A stretch of 64,000 nucleotides of DNA, from contig NZ_BAZX01000001.1 of the NCBI RefSeq assembly GCF_001310955.1, positions 310,001 to 374,000 on the forward strand, in the 5' to 3' direction. The position numbers and the translations under genes were made by a program. Under the pieces are notes generated by a model that was not told the origin of the DNA, did not search any database, and saw only the letters and a list, made by a program, of their open reading frames with translations. Within the stretch, counting starts at the first letter, position 1. Each line of letters begins with the position of its first letter. Source of the stretch: Marinifilum fragile JCM 15579. GTDB taxonomy: Bacteria > Bacteroidota > Bacteroidia > Bacteroidales > Marinifilaceae. Below are positions 44,456 to 53,102 of the stretch, piece after piece.

Positions 44456-44980
44456 ATGAAATACTTAGGTTTAATGGCAATGTGTATTATGATGTTGTCA
44501 TGTAATTCAGTTAAGAAGGAAAAAACTGACGAGAAAGAATTTTCTCAAATCAAACAAACTGCTTTATCAATTGAGCAAGTAATGCAAGCTGCTGCTGATA
44601 ATGTTGGCAAAGAAGTTTACTTCCAAGGTACCGTTAATCATGTTTGCGCTCACTCAGGCAAACGTTGTATTCTAAAAACTGCCGATGGCAAATTATCGAT
44701 TAGAGTGGAAGCAACTGGTAAATTGGAGGGATTTGCAAGAGAACTTGCTGGTAACGATCTTATTGTAACAGGAACATTAAGAGAAAAGAGGTTGGATACC
44801 AGTTCTATTGACAAATGGGAAGCTGATGTGAAAGCAAAACAAGTTGATGAGGGAAAAGGTGAGCATTGCAGTTCTGAAATGGCTAACATTAAAGATATGC
44901 GTGACTGGATGAAAGAAAACAATAAAGATTACTATGCAATCTACTACGTAGACGGAACAGCTTATGAAATTGTGGAGTAA
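44456..44980 (+). CDS. Lipoprotein with OB-fold-like domain
   Basis: A lipobox MMLSC with Cys16 marks an envelope lipoprotein of 174 residues. The central part (VGKEVYFQGTVNHVC through LIVTGTLREKRL) has the strand pattern of a small OB-fold as in DUF4920-type proteins. Paired cysteines and a histidine in HVCAHSGKRC could bind a metal or form a disulfide. A charged helix with HCSSEMANIKDMRDWM follows. The next gene starts 17 bp before its stop, so the two proteins are translationally coupled. The role is unknown; pairing with a PepSY membrane protein hints at redox or metal handling in the envelope. Confidence 0.78.
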   Translation: MKYLGLMAMCIMMLSCNSVKKEKTDEKEFSQIKQTALSIEQVMQAAADNVGKEVYFQGTVNHVCAHSGKRCILKTADGKLSIRVEATGKLEGFARELAGNDLIVTGTLREKRLDTSSIDKWEADVKAKQVDEGKGEHCSSEMANIKDMRDWMKENNKDYYAIYYVDGTAYEIVE

Positions 44981-45509
44981 GAAATTTTGGAGAAAATGGC
45001 TTAGGTTGATTCATCGTGACTTGGGCTATTTTTTTGTAGGGATAACAATTATTTATGCGGTTTCGGGAATCATTCTGAATCATAAAAAAAATGGAGAAGA
45101 TCCAGCTTACCGTACCATAAAACAGAATTATAAACTGGAAGCCAATTTAAGTCCGGATCAACTTAAATCTTATTGGGGGAATAATTTTTTAGATTATCAA
45201 TTGAATAGAATTATTCCTAATTCCGAAAATTACGATGTTTATTTAAAGGGTGGTTTAGGTAAATACGACCCTATGAGTGGAGAATTGGAATTTGAAGTGT
45301 ATGAGAAAAAGCAGTGGGTTTATTTTATGAATAAGCTTCATTACAATAGTAAAAAGGGTTGGACTCTTATGGCTGATGTATTTGCAGTTGCCATGCTATT
45401 GTTTGCACTTTCAGGCATTTTTATGGTCCCAGGAAAAAAAGGAATAACAGGAAGAGGAAAGTGGTTAATTGCCATAGGTATTGTCCTTCCTTTTTTATTT
45501 TTTCTATAA
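44964..45509 (+). CDS. PepSY-associated membrane helix protein
   Basis: A protein of 181 residues. The N-terminus KKFWRKWLRLIHRDLGYFF and helix VGITIIYAVSGIILNH are typical of PepSY-associated transmembrane proteins. A periplasmic domain (LGKYDPMSGELEFEVYEKKQWVY) follows. The conserved MNKLHYNSKKGWTLMADVFA leads to the second helix (ALSGIFMVPGKKG) and a final hydrophobic C-terminus. Relatives often accompany iron-uptake and respiratory systems, but the function is not established. It overlaps the upstream lipoprotein gene by 17 bp and ends with a clear terminator. Confidence 0.83.
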   Translation: MKLWSKKFWRKWLRLIHRDLGYFFVGITIIYAVSGIILNHKKNGEDPAYRTIKQNYKLEANLSPDQLKSYWGNNFLDYQLNRIIPNSENYDVYLKGGLGKYDPMSGELEFEVYEKKQWVYFMNKLHYNSKKGWTLMADVFAVAMLLFALSGIFMVPGKKGITGRGKWLIAIGIVLPFLFFL

Positions 45510-45514
45510 ATTTT

Positions 45515-45543
45515 AAGGTGCTGATTTTTAAGCACCTTTTTTT
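45515..45543 (+). terminator. Terminator of the lipoprotein/PepSY operon
   Basis: AAGGTGCT (45515-45522) pairs with AGCACCTT (45531-45538), followed by a T run. Confidence 0.88.
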
Positions 45544-45673
45544 ATGCAACTTCATAAAATGTCAGGAAGACTCCTTTGGAATGATAATTGATCAAAGAAG
45601 GCGAAAACAATTAATGGCTATTTTATCAATCAAAATAATCCGTTAAATTGTCAAGCCTTAAAACATTAGTACC

Positions 45674-46720
45674 ATGAATAAAATTCTACTAGCCCTAATT
45701 TTAGTTCTGATGCAGTTTGGCTCAATGAGTCAGAATAAAGAATTGAAAAAATTGTATTCAAAAGGGAAATACGATCAGTTGATTGAAAAAGCTCAAACTC
45801 TATTGGTAGAGAATGACTCTGATCCTGTTCTAAATTCGATTTTAGGTAGAGCCTATACCAATTCAAAGCAATTTACCAAGGCAATTCCATATCTTGAGAA
45901 ATCCATGCTAAGTGATTCTGCCAGCGAAGAAATTAAGGCTCTTAGTAAGGCTTATTTGGCCAAATGTTATTTTGTAACTGGCGAAAAACAAAAGGCTATT
46001 ACTTATCTAAAAGAATGTCAGAATGACAGAGTTTCCAAAGAGGCAAGTAGATATGCATACCGATACTTAAATTTGTTTCAAACAGGAGTTTATTATCAAA
46101 CTTGGGAAGTGGTTGAATCCGAAAATATAAGATTTCATTTTCAGGATAAGCAAAAATCACAAAATGCCGATGCTTATATGGAGCGCCTAAAAGTAAATTA
46201 TAATAGGATGGCATCATTTTATGGAATCGATTCTCCCAAAAAAGTAGATGTGTTTGTTTGGCATGATAGGAATGAGGCTTTTCGCAAGCTTAATCAACCT
46301 TTGGGATTTTATAATTCAGATCTGTGTATTGTGAATGTTTGGGATCAGCAGGAAGATGATTACGAGTTGTGCCATATGCTAAGTCAGATGGTGTTAAAAC
46401 CAAAGTCTAAAAGTATGCTTTTGGATAAAGGTTTGGTTGTATATTTCGATACCATGGACAAAAATCTTTTTGCCATTGCCAGAAAAAGAGTACCCAAAGA
46501 CGAATTTTCGATTCTCGAATTATGGGAAGATCCTACGAAGTATGAGCGCAATTTAAGTTATCCGGTTGGAGCTGCTTTTATTGAGTTTTTGTTGAATAAA
46601 GGAGGAAAAGACAAACTGAAAAAACTTTTGGAAAATCAAACCATAAAGAATGGGAGAGAGGTTTATCCTGATTTTGAGAAGTTGGTAAAAACTTACGAAG
46701 CAATGTTGCTTAGAAGGTAA
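45674..46720 (+). CDS. Exported TPR protein with degenerate gluzincin (MA-like) peptidase domain
   Basis: A protein of 348 residues with a signal peptide (about 19 residues, ending SMSQ). TPR-like helices fill about residues 20-140 (LLVENDSDPVLNSILGRAYT, FTKAIPYLEKSM, AYLAKCYFVTGEKQKAITYL). The C-terminal part resembles the peptidase MA-like superfamily. However the zinc motif HExxH reads Y230-E-L-C-H234, and the downstream E-G-L-x-x-Y-F reads KGLVVYF, so two of three zinc ligands are lost and it is unlikely to be an active protease. It may have kept a binding role. It is followed by a 42-bp tandem repeat array. Confidence 0.72.
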   Translation: MNKILLALILVLMQFGSMSQNKELKKLYSKGKYDQLIEKAQTLLVENDSDPVLNSILGRAYTNSKQFTKAIPYLEKSMLSDSASEEIKALSKAYLAKCYFVTGEKQKAITYLKECQNDRVSKEASRYAYRYLNLFQTGVYYQTWEVVESENIRFHFQDKQKSQNADAYMERLKVNYNRMASFYGIDSPKKVDVFVWHDRNEAFRKLNQPLGFYNSDLCIVNVWDQQEDDYELCHMLSQMVLKPKSKSMLLDKGLVVYFDTMDKNLFAIARKRVPKDEFSILELWEDPTKYERNLSYPVGAAFIEFLLNKGGKDKLKKLLENQTIKNGREVYPDFEKLVKTYEAMLLRR

Positions 46721-46766
46721 AGTTACCGATCTTTATTCTGCCAAAATTAACGAATAAGGATGCTTA

Positions 46767-46934
46767 AAGTAGAAAGAAGTACTCGATTTGTAGCAAGAAG
46801 TAATGTGTAAGTAGGAGGAAGTACTCGATCTGTAACAAGAAGTAATGTGTAAGTAGAAAGAAGTACTCGATCAGTAGCAAGAAGTAATGCGTAAGTAGAA
46901 AGAAGTAATCGATTTGTAAGAAGAAGTAATAAAT
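46767..46934. repeat. 42-bp tandem repeat, four units
   Basis: Units start at 46767, 46809, 46851 and 46893. Each begins AAGTAG(A/G)(A/G)(A/G)GAAGTA, continues with CGAT and ends CAAGAAGTAATG-GT or a close variant. The repeats are much less diverged than the 41- and 46-bp arrays elsewhere in the window. The minus strand is open through the array as a 14-residue leucine-rich repeat, but I do not regard that as a gene. Confidence 0.92.
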
Positions 46935-46972
46935 AAAACCACCAAGGAAGCAATTTCCAAGGTGGTTTTTTG
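46935..46972. terminator. Bidirectional terminator between the TPR gene and the ABC permease gene
   Basis: AAAACCACC (46935-46943) pairs with GGTGGTTTT (46961-46969), with a shorter GGAA/TTCC inner stem and a T run. Confidence 0.85.
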
Positions 46973-46996
46973 TGTTTGTATAGGTATTGGGTTAAT

Positions 46997-49345
46997 TTAC
47001 TCGTACTTTAAACTTACAACTGGATTCTTTGTTGCAGATTTCCAGGATTGATATGCTACGGTTATGGTTGATATAACAGTAAGAAGCATAAACACAGCAA
47101 TAAACAACCAGTATGGGAAATCAATTCTAAAAGGATAATTAAGGAACCACTCTTCCATAGCAAAATAGGTTATTGGCCATGAAATTATTGAGGCAATTAG
47201 AATCCATTTGCTGAAATCTTTACTGAAAATAAGAATCAATTGATTCATTGTTGCACCAAGAACCTTACGAACACCAATCTCTTTAGTTCTTTCTTCTGCA
47301 TTAAACGAAGCCAAGCCAAAAAGTCCAAGACAGGAAACTATAATTGCCAATATTGATGCGTATAGTAAAGTGCTGATTGTAGCTCTTTGACTTACATACA
47401 AGTTGTCGTAATGATCGTCAAGGAAATTATAAATCAATGGAAATTCTGGATTGTATTTATTGCAAATTTCCTGAATTTCCTGAACTGCTTTTGTTGCATT
47501 TCCTTCAACATATCGTACAAACAAGAATCTTGGGTCGTCGCATAAGCGAAGCATAAACGGTTGTAATTTGCGAGTGTTTGGCGTACAATGGTAATCTTTA
47601 ACAACACCAATAATTCTTGAATCCTGGTTATTTCCAGTACGAATCGTTTTATCAATTACCGATTCGTCAGAAATCATTCTGGCAAATTTTTCATTGATAA
47701 TCACACAACTGGAATCTGCAGCAGGATTATCCGCATTAAAAGGTCTTCCTGAGTGAAATTTTACTTTAAAAACATCAAAGAATTCTGCATCTACATAAGG
47801 ATAAGTTATCAAAGGTTTAAATTCAGGATCTTTACCTTCCCAATTTTCACCCCATCCATTTGAAAAAACGGAGTACGGAATATGTGAACCATAGGAGACA
47901 TTTTCGACAAATGTACTTCTCATCAATTCACTTTTTATCGTTTCAATCTTTTTTTGCATCTGTTGATTGATATTAATCGAGATCACATTGTCTTTGTTTA
48001 AACCAATATCCATATTAGATAAATACCTGGTTTGTAAAACAATGGTTAAGGTGCAAATCAATAGAGATGATGCCAATATAAACTGAATTACTACCAGAAT
48101 TCTTCTAAAGCGATTGCTTCCTTTTCCTCCTGAAAATGTACCTTTTAATACCATGATTGGATTAAAGGAAGATAGGTAAAAGGCAGGATATGCTCCGGCA
48201 ACTAATCCCGTCACCAAGGTAACTCCCAGAATAATCAACCAAAATTCTATAGATGAATAATCCAGAATAAGGTTTCTGCTCATTAAAGAATTGAATTGTG
48301 GTAAGAAAAGGTGTGCTAGAATGATTGCGAAGTTTGCAGATATGACTGTGATTAGTAATGATTCTCCAATAAACTGCTTGATCAATTGCGGATAAGTAGC
48401 TCCAATTGCTTTTTTTAGACCAATTTCTTTGGCTCTTTTAGCTGCACGCGCAGTAGAAAGATTCATAAAATTGAAACAAGCAATAATCAGGATAAAAATG
48501 GCAATCATGAAGAACATCTTAACCTGGGTAATTTTGGTTGGTGAACCATCAAGGTAGTACAGGTGTCTTTTAAGCAATGGAAATAAGAAGGCGTATTTAT
48601 CACTTTCCTTATCAACATGATCGATATAAAATTGATCTAATTTTTCGTTTAGAATGCCAATATCAGTTCCCTCAGCAATTTTTGCATATCCAAAATAATT
48701 ATGCGAACCCCAATTTTCCGACCAGGGATTTGCCTTTCTCATCAACTCGAATGGCATTAACAACTCAAACTTTATTGATGAATTACTTGGGATATCCTTA
48801 ACAACTGCAGTAACTGTTAGAGGTTGTCTATTATCAATGTTAACGGTTTTGCCAATAGGGTTTTCATTCCCAAATATTCGTTTCGCTGATTTTTCTGTTA
48901 GAACCAAAGAATTAATATCATTCAAACAGGTTTCCATATTTCCTTGTACCAAAGGAAAATTGAAAATTTTGAAAAAATCGGGATCAGCACTTTTTATACT
49001 TTCATATTGTTTTTTACCATTGTATTCAAGAAGTAAATTTTCTCCCCAAGCATTAAAATGTGTAGCATATTTTATTTCTGGATATTTTTCTTTTAAGGCA
49101 TCAATTAATGGGGTTGGCAAATTGGGCATTGCATTTCGCTTGCCATTCCAGGTCTGATAGTTTCCTACCTGATACACTCGTTCAGCATCATTATGGAATG
49201 TATCGTAATTCATTTCATGATTTACCCAAAGCAATAGCAATATGGTACACGCCATACCAATAGCCAAACCTACGATGTTGATAAAACTGTATCCTTTATT
49301 TCGGATCAGATTTCGATATGCAATTTTAAGATTGTTAATAATCAT
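46997..49345 (-). CDS. MacB/FtsX-type ABC transporter permease
   Basis: A permease of 782 residues with the duplicated layout common in Bacteroidota. An N-terminal helix (GYSFINIVGLAIGMACTILLLL) precedes a periplasmic MacB-PCD domain, an FtsX domain with three helices (TARAAKRAKEIGLKKAIGAT is the coupling region), a second periplasmic domain and a second FtsX domain (FNAEERTKEIGVRKVLGATM). Proteins of this class act as mechanotransmitters that use ATP to move substrates such as peptides, drugs or lipoproteins across the outer membrane or out of the inner membrane. It is encoded 11 bp after the matching ATPase gene and shares its sigma-54 type promoter. Confidence 0.92.
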   Translation of the reverse strand: MIINNLKIAYRNLIRNKGYSFINIVGLAIGMACTILLLLWVNHEMNYDTFHNDAERVYQVGNYQTWNGKRNAMPNLPTPLIDALKEKYPEIKYATHFNAWGENLLLEYNGKKQYESIKSADPDFFKIFNFPLVQGNMETCLNDINSLVLTEKSAKRIFGNENPIGKTVNIDNRQPLTVTAVVKDIPSNSSIKFELLMPFELMRKANPWSENWGSHNYFGYAKIAEGTDIGILNEKLDQFYIDHVDKESDKYAFLFPLLKRHLYYLDGSPTKITQVKMFFMIAIFILIIACFNFMNLSTARAAKRAKEIGLKKAIGATYPQLIKQFIGESLLITVISANFAIILAHLFLPQFNSLMSRNLILDYSSIEFWLIILGVTLVTGLVAGAYPAFYLSSFNPIMVLKGTFSGGKGSNRFRRILVVIQFILASSLLICTLTIVLQTRYLSNMDIGLNKDNVISININQQMQKKIETIKSELMRSTFVENVSYGSHIPYSVFSNGWGENWEGKDPEFKPLITYPYVDAEFFDVFKVKFHSGRPFNADNPAADSSCVIINEKFARMISDESVIDKTIRTGNNQDSRIIGVVKDYHCTPNTRKLQPFMLRLCDDPRFLFVRYVEGNATKAVQEIQEICNKYNPEFPLIYNFLDDHYDNLYVSQRATISTLLYASILAIIVSCLGLFGLASFNAEERTKEIGVRKVLGATMNQLILIFSKDFSKWILIASIISWPITYFAMEEWFLNYPFRIDFPYWLFIAVFMLLTVISTITVAYQSWKSATKNPVVSLKYE

Positions 49346-49356
49346 GATTGATTGGT

Positions 49357-50067
49357 TTAAAGGATTTCAGCTTGGACTGCTTTAGTAACTTGTTTTTTGT
49401 GATTTTCGCTAACAATATGGCCATCGAATAACTGTACGATTCTGCTTGCTCTTTCTGCGTCGCTGCTCGAGTGAGTAACCATTACAATTGTGGTGCCTTC
49501 CTGATTTAATTCGGATAGCAAGTCCATAACTTCTCTACCATTTGCTGAATCAAGATTTCCGGTTGGCTCATCGGCTAAAATTAAATTAGGATTCGAAACT
49601 ACAGCTCTTGCAATTGCCACTCTTTGTTGTTGTCCACCCGATAATTGTTGTGGAAAATGTTTACTTCTATGATCAAGTTGTACCCGTTTTAGAACTTCTG
49701 CAACTTTTCTTTTTCGTTCTGATGCAGGTACTTTTTGATATACCAAAGGCAATTCAACATTTTCGTAAACACTAAGTTCATCAATCAAATTAAAACTCTG
49801 AAAAACAAAACCAATGTTGGATTTTCTCAATTTAGTTCTTTGTTTTTCTGTATAATGCGCAACTTCATTTTCAAGAAATCTAAAATTGCCGGCTGAAGGA
49901 TTATCAAGCAAACCGATAATGTTTAGTAAAGTTGATTTGCCGCAACCTGAAGGTCCCATAATAGCAACAAATTCGCCTTTTTTTATGTGTAAATTAATAT
50001 TCGATAAAGCTAAAGTTTCTACTTCTTCAGTTCTGAAAACTTTACTTAAATTGGATGTTTGTATCAT
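49357..50067 (-). CDS. ABC transporter ATP-binding protein (MacB/LolD type)
   Basis: An ATPase of 236 residues: Walker [14 protein letters not shown]-loop region [22 protein letters not shown], signature [14 protein letters not shown], Walker [14 protein letters not shown] and the H-loop [13 protein letters not shown]. The GNLDS and LIDEL elements are typical of the MacB/LolD group. It powers the FtsX-type permease encoded immediately downstream. A -24/-12 promoter lies 35-50 bp upstream, and the divergent gene encodes a sigma-54 activator. Confidence 0.95.
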   Translation of the reverse strand: MIQTSNLSKVFRTEEVETLALSNINLHIKKGEFVAIMGPSGCGKSTLLNIIGLLDNPSAGNFRFLENEVAHYTEKQRTKLRKSNIGFVFQSFNLIDELSVYENVELPLVYQKVPASERKRKVAEVLKRVQLDHRSKHFPQQLSGGQQQRVAIARAVVSNPNLILADEPTGNLDSANGREVMDLLSELNQEGTTIVMVTHSSSDAERASRIVQLFDGHIVSENHKKQVTKAVQAEIL

Positions 50068-50101
50068 GATTGTCTGTATTTATTGGGTTTGTTTTGCTTA
50101 T

Positions 50102-50117
50102 AGCTATACTTGTGCCA
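50102..50117 (-). promoter_or_regulatory. Sigma-54 (-24/-12) promoter of the ABC exporter operon
   Basis: On the minus strand TGGCAC, then five bases, then TAGCT. Against TGGCAC-N5-TTGC(A/T) only one base differs, and the GG and GC doublets have the exact spacing required. The start point would be near 50091, giving a leader of about 24 nt to ATG 50067. The neighbour is a sigma-54-dependent activator. Confidence 0.7.
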
Positions 50118-50295
50118 AAAGTTGTAACTAAAAGTAAAAGAGAATGAAAGAGGTGTTATTGTGTTTGAGGTAAATTTAAACTGTTTCAAAATCATCCAGT
50201 AGATGTACCAAAATGGAACAATATTTTATCTGAATATAATGTTTTGTATTATTTTTATCCGAGATGAATGATACGCATATTATAATTATTTCATA

Positions 50296-51672
50296 ATGAA
50301 AAAAAATGGTAAGCTGCTAATAGTTGATGACAATAAAAGTGTTTTAAGTTCTTTAAAGCTCTTTATTAAACATCATTTTGAATTATTGGATACTTGTTCT
50401 AATCCCAATCAGATACCAGGTTTGGTTACAAAAGACAAGTATGATGTTGTACTGTTGGATATGAATTTTTCGGCTGGAGTGAATTCTGGGAATGAAGGAT
50501 TATATTGGTTGCGTGAAATTTTGAAGCTGGATACTTCGTTGGTAGTAATCTTATTTACAGCATATGGCGATGTAAATTTAGCAGTTAATGCCATGAAAGA
50601 AGGAGCAACAGATTTTATTTTAAAGCCATGGGACAATAAAAAATTGTTGGCAACGCTGCAAAGTGGTGTTGAGTTGCACAGAACTAGAGTACAAGTAGAA
50701 AAACTGAAGCAACAAAAGAACTATCTGCAAAAAGATTTAAATCAGCAGTTTGTAAATATTATTGGAGAATCGGATGCCATTAAGGAGGTTTTAAATACGG
50801 TTAAAAAAGTTGCTGCAACAGAGGCTAATATTTTAATACTTGGTGAAAATGGAACAGGAAAAGAATTAATCGCCAGAGAAATTCATCAATTGTCGAGTAG
50901 AAAAAAGAACATTTTTTTAGGAGTTGATTTGGGAGCTTTGAGTGATAATTTATTTGAAAGTGAATTGTTTGGACATGTGAAAGGGTCGTTTACCGATGCT
51001 AAAGAAGATAGAATAGGAAGATTTCAGGCAGCCAACAAGGGAACTATTTTTTTAGATGAAATAGGAAATTTATCCATGCCAATGCAAGCCAAACTTTTAT
51101 CGGTATTGCAGAATAGAGTTGTTACACCCATAGGCTCAAATCAGCAAGATGAAATTGATGTAAGATTGATTTGTGCTACAAACGCAAATATTCAGAAATT
51201 GATATCGACTGATAGTTTTAGAGAGGATTTATTATACAGAATCAATACCATTACCATTGAGTTACCACCTTTACGAGATAGGGGAAATGATGTATTGATA
51301 ATTGGGGAGTTTTTTTTAAAGCAATTTTCTAAAAAGTATGGAAAAAAATTACCAATAATTCATCCTGATGCAAAGGAGAAACTTGTTAATTATTCATGGC
51401 CTGGTAATATTCGAGAATTGCGTCATTGTATGGAACGAGCCATTATTTTAGTAGATTCTGAAGTTTTATTTGCTGATGATTTTCAACTGGAACAAAAGGA
51501 TACTCAGCTTGGTTTTGGTACAAAACCAATAAGTTTGGAAGAAGGCGAGCGTGTGATCATTGAGAATTCATTAAAAAGAAATCGGGGTAATATTAGTCAG
51601 GTGGCTAAGGAGTTAAACATTGGTCGCCAAACTTTATATCGCAAAATTGAGAAGTATAATATTTTACACTAA
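50296..51672 (+). CDS. Sigma-54-dependent response regulator (NtrC family)
   Basis: A regulator of 458 residues with three domains. The receiver (1-125) has phospho-acceptor Asp55 in VVLLDMNFS and the KPW loop. The AAA+ domain (about 150-390) has Walker A GENGTGKE, the sigma-54 contact loop ESELFGHVKGSFTDA (a GAFTGA variant reading GSFTDA) and Walker B TIFLDEIG. The C-terminal Fis-type helix-turn-helix is NRGNISQVAKELNIGRQTLYRKI. It should activate sigma-54 promoters when phosphorylated by the kinase encoded four bases downstream. The divergent ABC exporter with its -24/-12 promoter is the obvious target. Confidence 0.95.
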   Translation: MKKNGKLLIVDDNKSVLSSLKLFIKHHFELLDTCSNPNQIPGLVTKDKYDVVLLDMNFSAGVNSGNEGLYWLREILKLDTSLVVILFTAYGDVNLAVNAMKEGATDFILKPWDNKKLLATLQSGVELHRTRVQVEKLKQQKNYLQKDLNQQFVNIIGESDAIKEVLNTVKKVAATEANILILGENGTGKELIAREIHQLSSRKKNIFLGVDLGALSDNLFESELFGHVKGSFTDAKEDRIGRFQAANKGTIFLDEIGNLSMPMQAKLLSVLQNRVVTPIGSNQQDEIDVRLICATNANIQKLISTDSFREDLLYRINTITIELPPLRDRGNDVLIIGEFFLKQFSKKYGKKLPIIHPDAKEKLVNYSWPGNIRELRHCMERAIILVDSEVLFADDFQLEQKDTQLGFGTKPISLEEGERVIIENSLKRNRGNISQVAKELNIGRQTLYRKIEKYNILH

Positions 51673-51676
51673 TAAA

Positions 51677-53020
51677 ATGATCTATCGTCGACTGTATATT
51701 GTTGTAATTGTAAGAGTACTCGGAATATTGGCAAACAGTTTAATGTTGGCATTTATCTGGTATGAATATCGGGATATTGTACTCCTTGTTAACTTGGTTG
51801 TATTGCTAATAGTACAGATTATATTATTTATTCGAAGGTTGAATAAAGTTAATCGTGATTTAGAACATTTCTTTAGTACAGTTAGAAATAGCGATACAAG
51901 CGTAAAATTTGGCTCAAATCGAACAAAGGAATATCGTAATCTATACAAACAATTTGATCTGATCAATAAGGACATACTTGGGATTAAAATTAAGAATCAG
52001 AATCAAGATCAGTATTTTAGGGCTTTGGTGGAACATGTTGCCATAGGACTTATTTCTATTGATTCGAATGGAAAAGTATTACTCTTTAATAAGGCAGCGC
52101 AAGATATCTTCAATAGAATTCACTTGTATAGGATTGAGGATTTGGATAGGATTCAAGAAGGACTAAGTGCTGCGATTCTGGAAATTGAGCCATTACAAAA
52201 ACGACTGATTTCTCTCCATAGAAACAATGAATTGGTTCAACTTGCAATAAAAGCAACCAAATTAAAATTAAGTGGACAGGAAATAAAATTGGTTTCCTTT
52301 CAAAATATTCAGCAGGAACTTGATGAAAAAGAACTGGATGCCTGGCAGAAGTTGATAAGAGTTCTTACGCATGAAATTATGAATTCGCTGAGTCCAATAA
52401 ATTCCTCTATTGGAACAATATCAGAAATTTTTAAAAATAGAAAACAAGAGGGAGGGGAAATTAATCAAGAAGAAAGTGATGATGTGGTGACCGGCCTGGA
52501 AATAATAGAGGAGAGAACCATTGGGATGGTTGATTTTGTGAGTCGCTTTAGAGATTTAACCCTTCTTCCATCGCCGAAATTTAAACTTGTCAATTTGGTA
52601 GATCGTGTAAATCAAATACTCAAATTGTTGAAAGAAAATTTACAATCCGAGAACATAGAGGTAAATGTAGTTCATCCCAAGGATGGTGTTGTAGTTAATG
52701 CTGATCCTGCAATGCTTGATCAAATATTATTAAATCTAATCAACAACTCAATTCAGGCATTAAGAACTTGTGATAATAAGCAAATAGAGATTCGGATAAG
52801 TGAAACAGAAAAGACAAGTATTGATATTGAGGATAATGGATGTGGTATATCTGAAGAAAATAGGGAAGAAATCTTTATACCTTTTTTTACAACCAAGGAG
52901 AATGGATCAGGTGTTGGGTTGAGTTTATCTCGTCAATTAATGAAATTACATAAAGGATCATTAACTTTTACTTCAAGGCAAGGAGGTCCTACAATATTTA
53001 AGCTTCAGTTTAATTCGTAA
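51677..53020 (+). CDS. Sensor histidine kinase (NtrB-like) paired with the sigma-54 activator
   Basis: A membrane kinase of 447 residues from ATG 51677, four bases after the regulator's stop (the frame open from 51620 overlaps that gene and is not used). Two N-terminal helices (LYIVVIVRVLGILANSLMLA, IVLLVNLVVLLIVQIILFI) enclose only a very short outside loop, so it probably senses a membrane or cytoplasmic signal. A PAS domain follows (about 120-200, RALVEHVAIGLISIDSNGKV), then the H-box VLTHEIMNSLSPI, N-box DQILLNLINNSIQAL, and G-boxes IEDNGCGIS and GSGVGLSLSR. The ABC exporter locus is the likely output. Confidence 0.93.
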   Translation: MIYRRLYIVVIVRVLGILANSLMLAFIWYEYRDIVLLVNLVVLLIVQIILFIRRLNKVNRDLEHFFSTVRNSDTSVKFGSNRTKEYRNLYKQFDLINKDILGIKIKNQNQDQYFRALVEHVAIGLISIDSNGKVLLFNKAAQDIFNRIHLYRIEDLDRIQEGLSAAILEIEPLQKRLISLHRNNELVQLAIKATKLKLSGQEIKLVSFQNIQQELDEKELDAWQKLIRVLTHEIMNSLSPINSSIGTISEIFKNRKQEGGEINQEESDDVVTGLEIIEERTIGMVDFVSRFRDLTLLPSPKFKLVNLVDRVNQILKLLKENLQSENIEVNVVHPKDGVVVNADPAMLDQILLNLINNSIQALRTCDNKQIEIRISETEKTSIDIEDNGCGISEENREEIFIPFFTTKENGSGVGLSLSRQLMKLHKGSLTFTSRQGGPTIFKLQFNS

Positions 53021-53047
53021 ATATTGTTAAAAAAACTAAATGTGAAT

Positions 53048-53075
53048 TTGTAATTCAAAATAATATCTATATTTG
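53048..53075 (+). promoter_or_regulatory. Promoter of the tetR-family gene
   Basis: TTG (53048-53050), 17 nt and an exact TATATTTG (53068-53075). The start point near 53082 lies inside the longest open frame, which supports GTG 53103 as the start codon. Confidence 0.6.
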
Positions 53076-53102
53076 TACTCGAAATACCAATGGAGTTCAA
53101 TT

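Noticed and set aside
46747..46953. Minus-strand ORF of 68 codons with a leucine-rich 14-residue repeat
   Set aside because: It is only the translation of the 42-bp tandem repeat (42 is a multiple of three), and its 5' end overlaps the terminator hairpin.
51620..51676. Early start of the sensor kinase inside the regulator gene
   Set aside because: It would overlap the helix-turn-helix codons of the regulator; ATG 51677 four bases after the stop is natural.
53073..53102. TTG start of the TetR-family gene
   Set aside because: The codon is part of the TATATTTG promoter box; GTG 53103 with GGAG upstream fits better.
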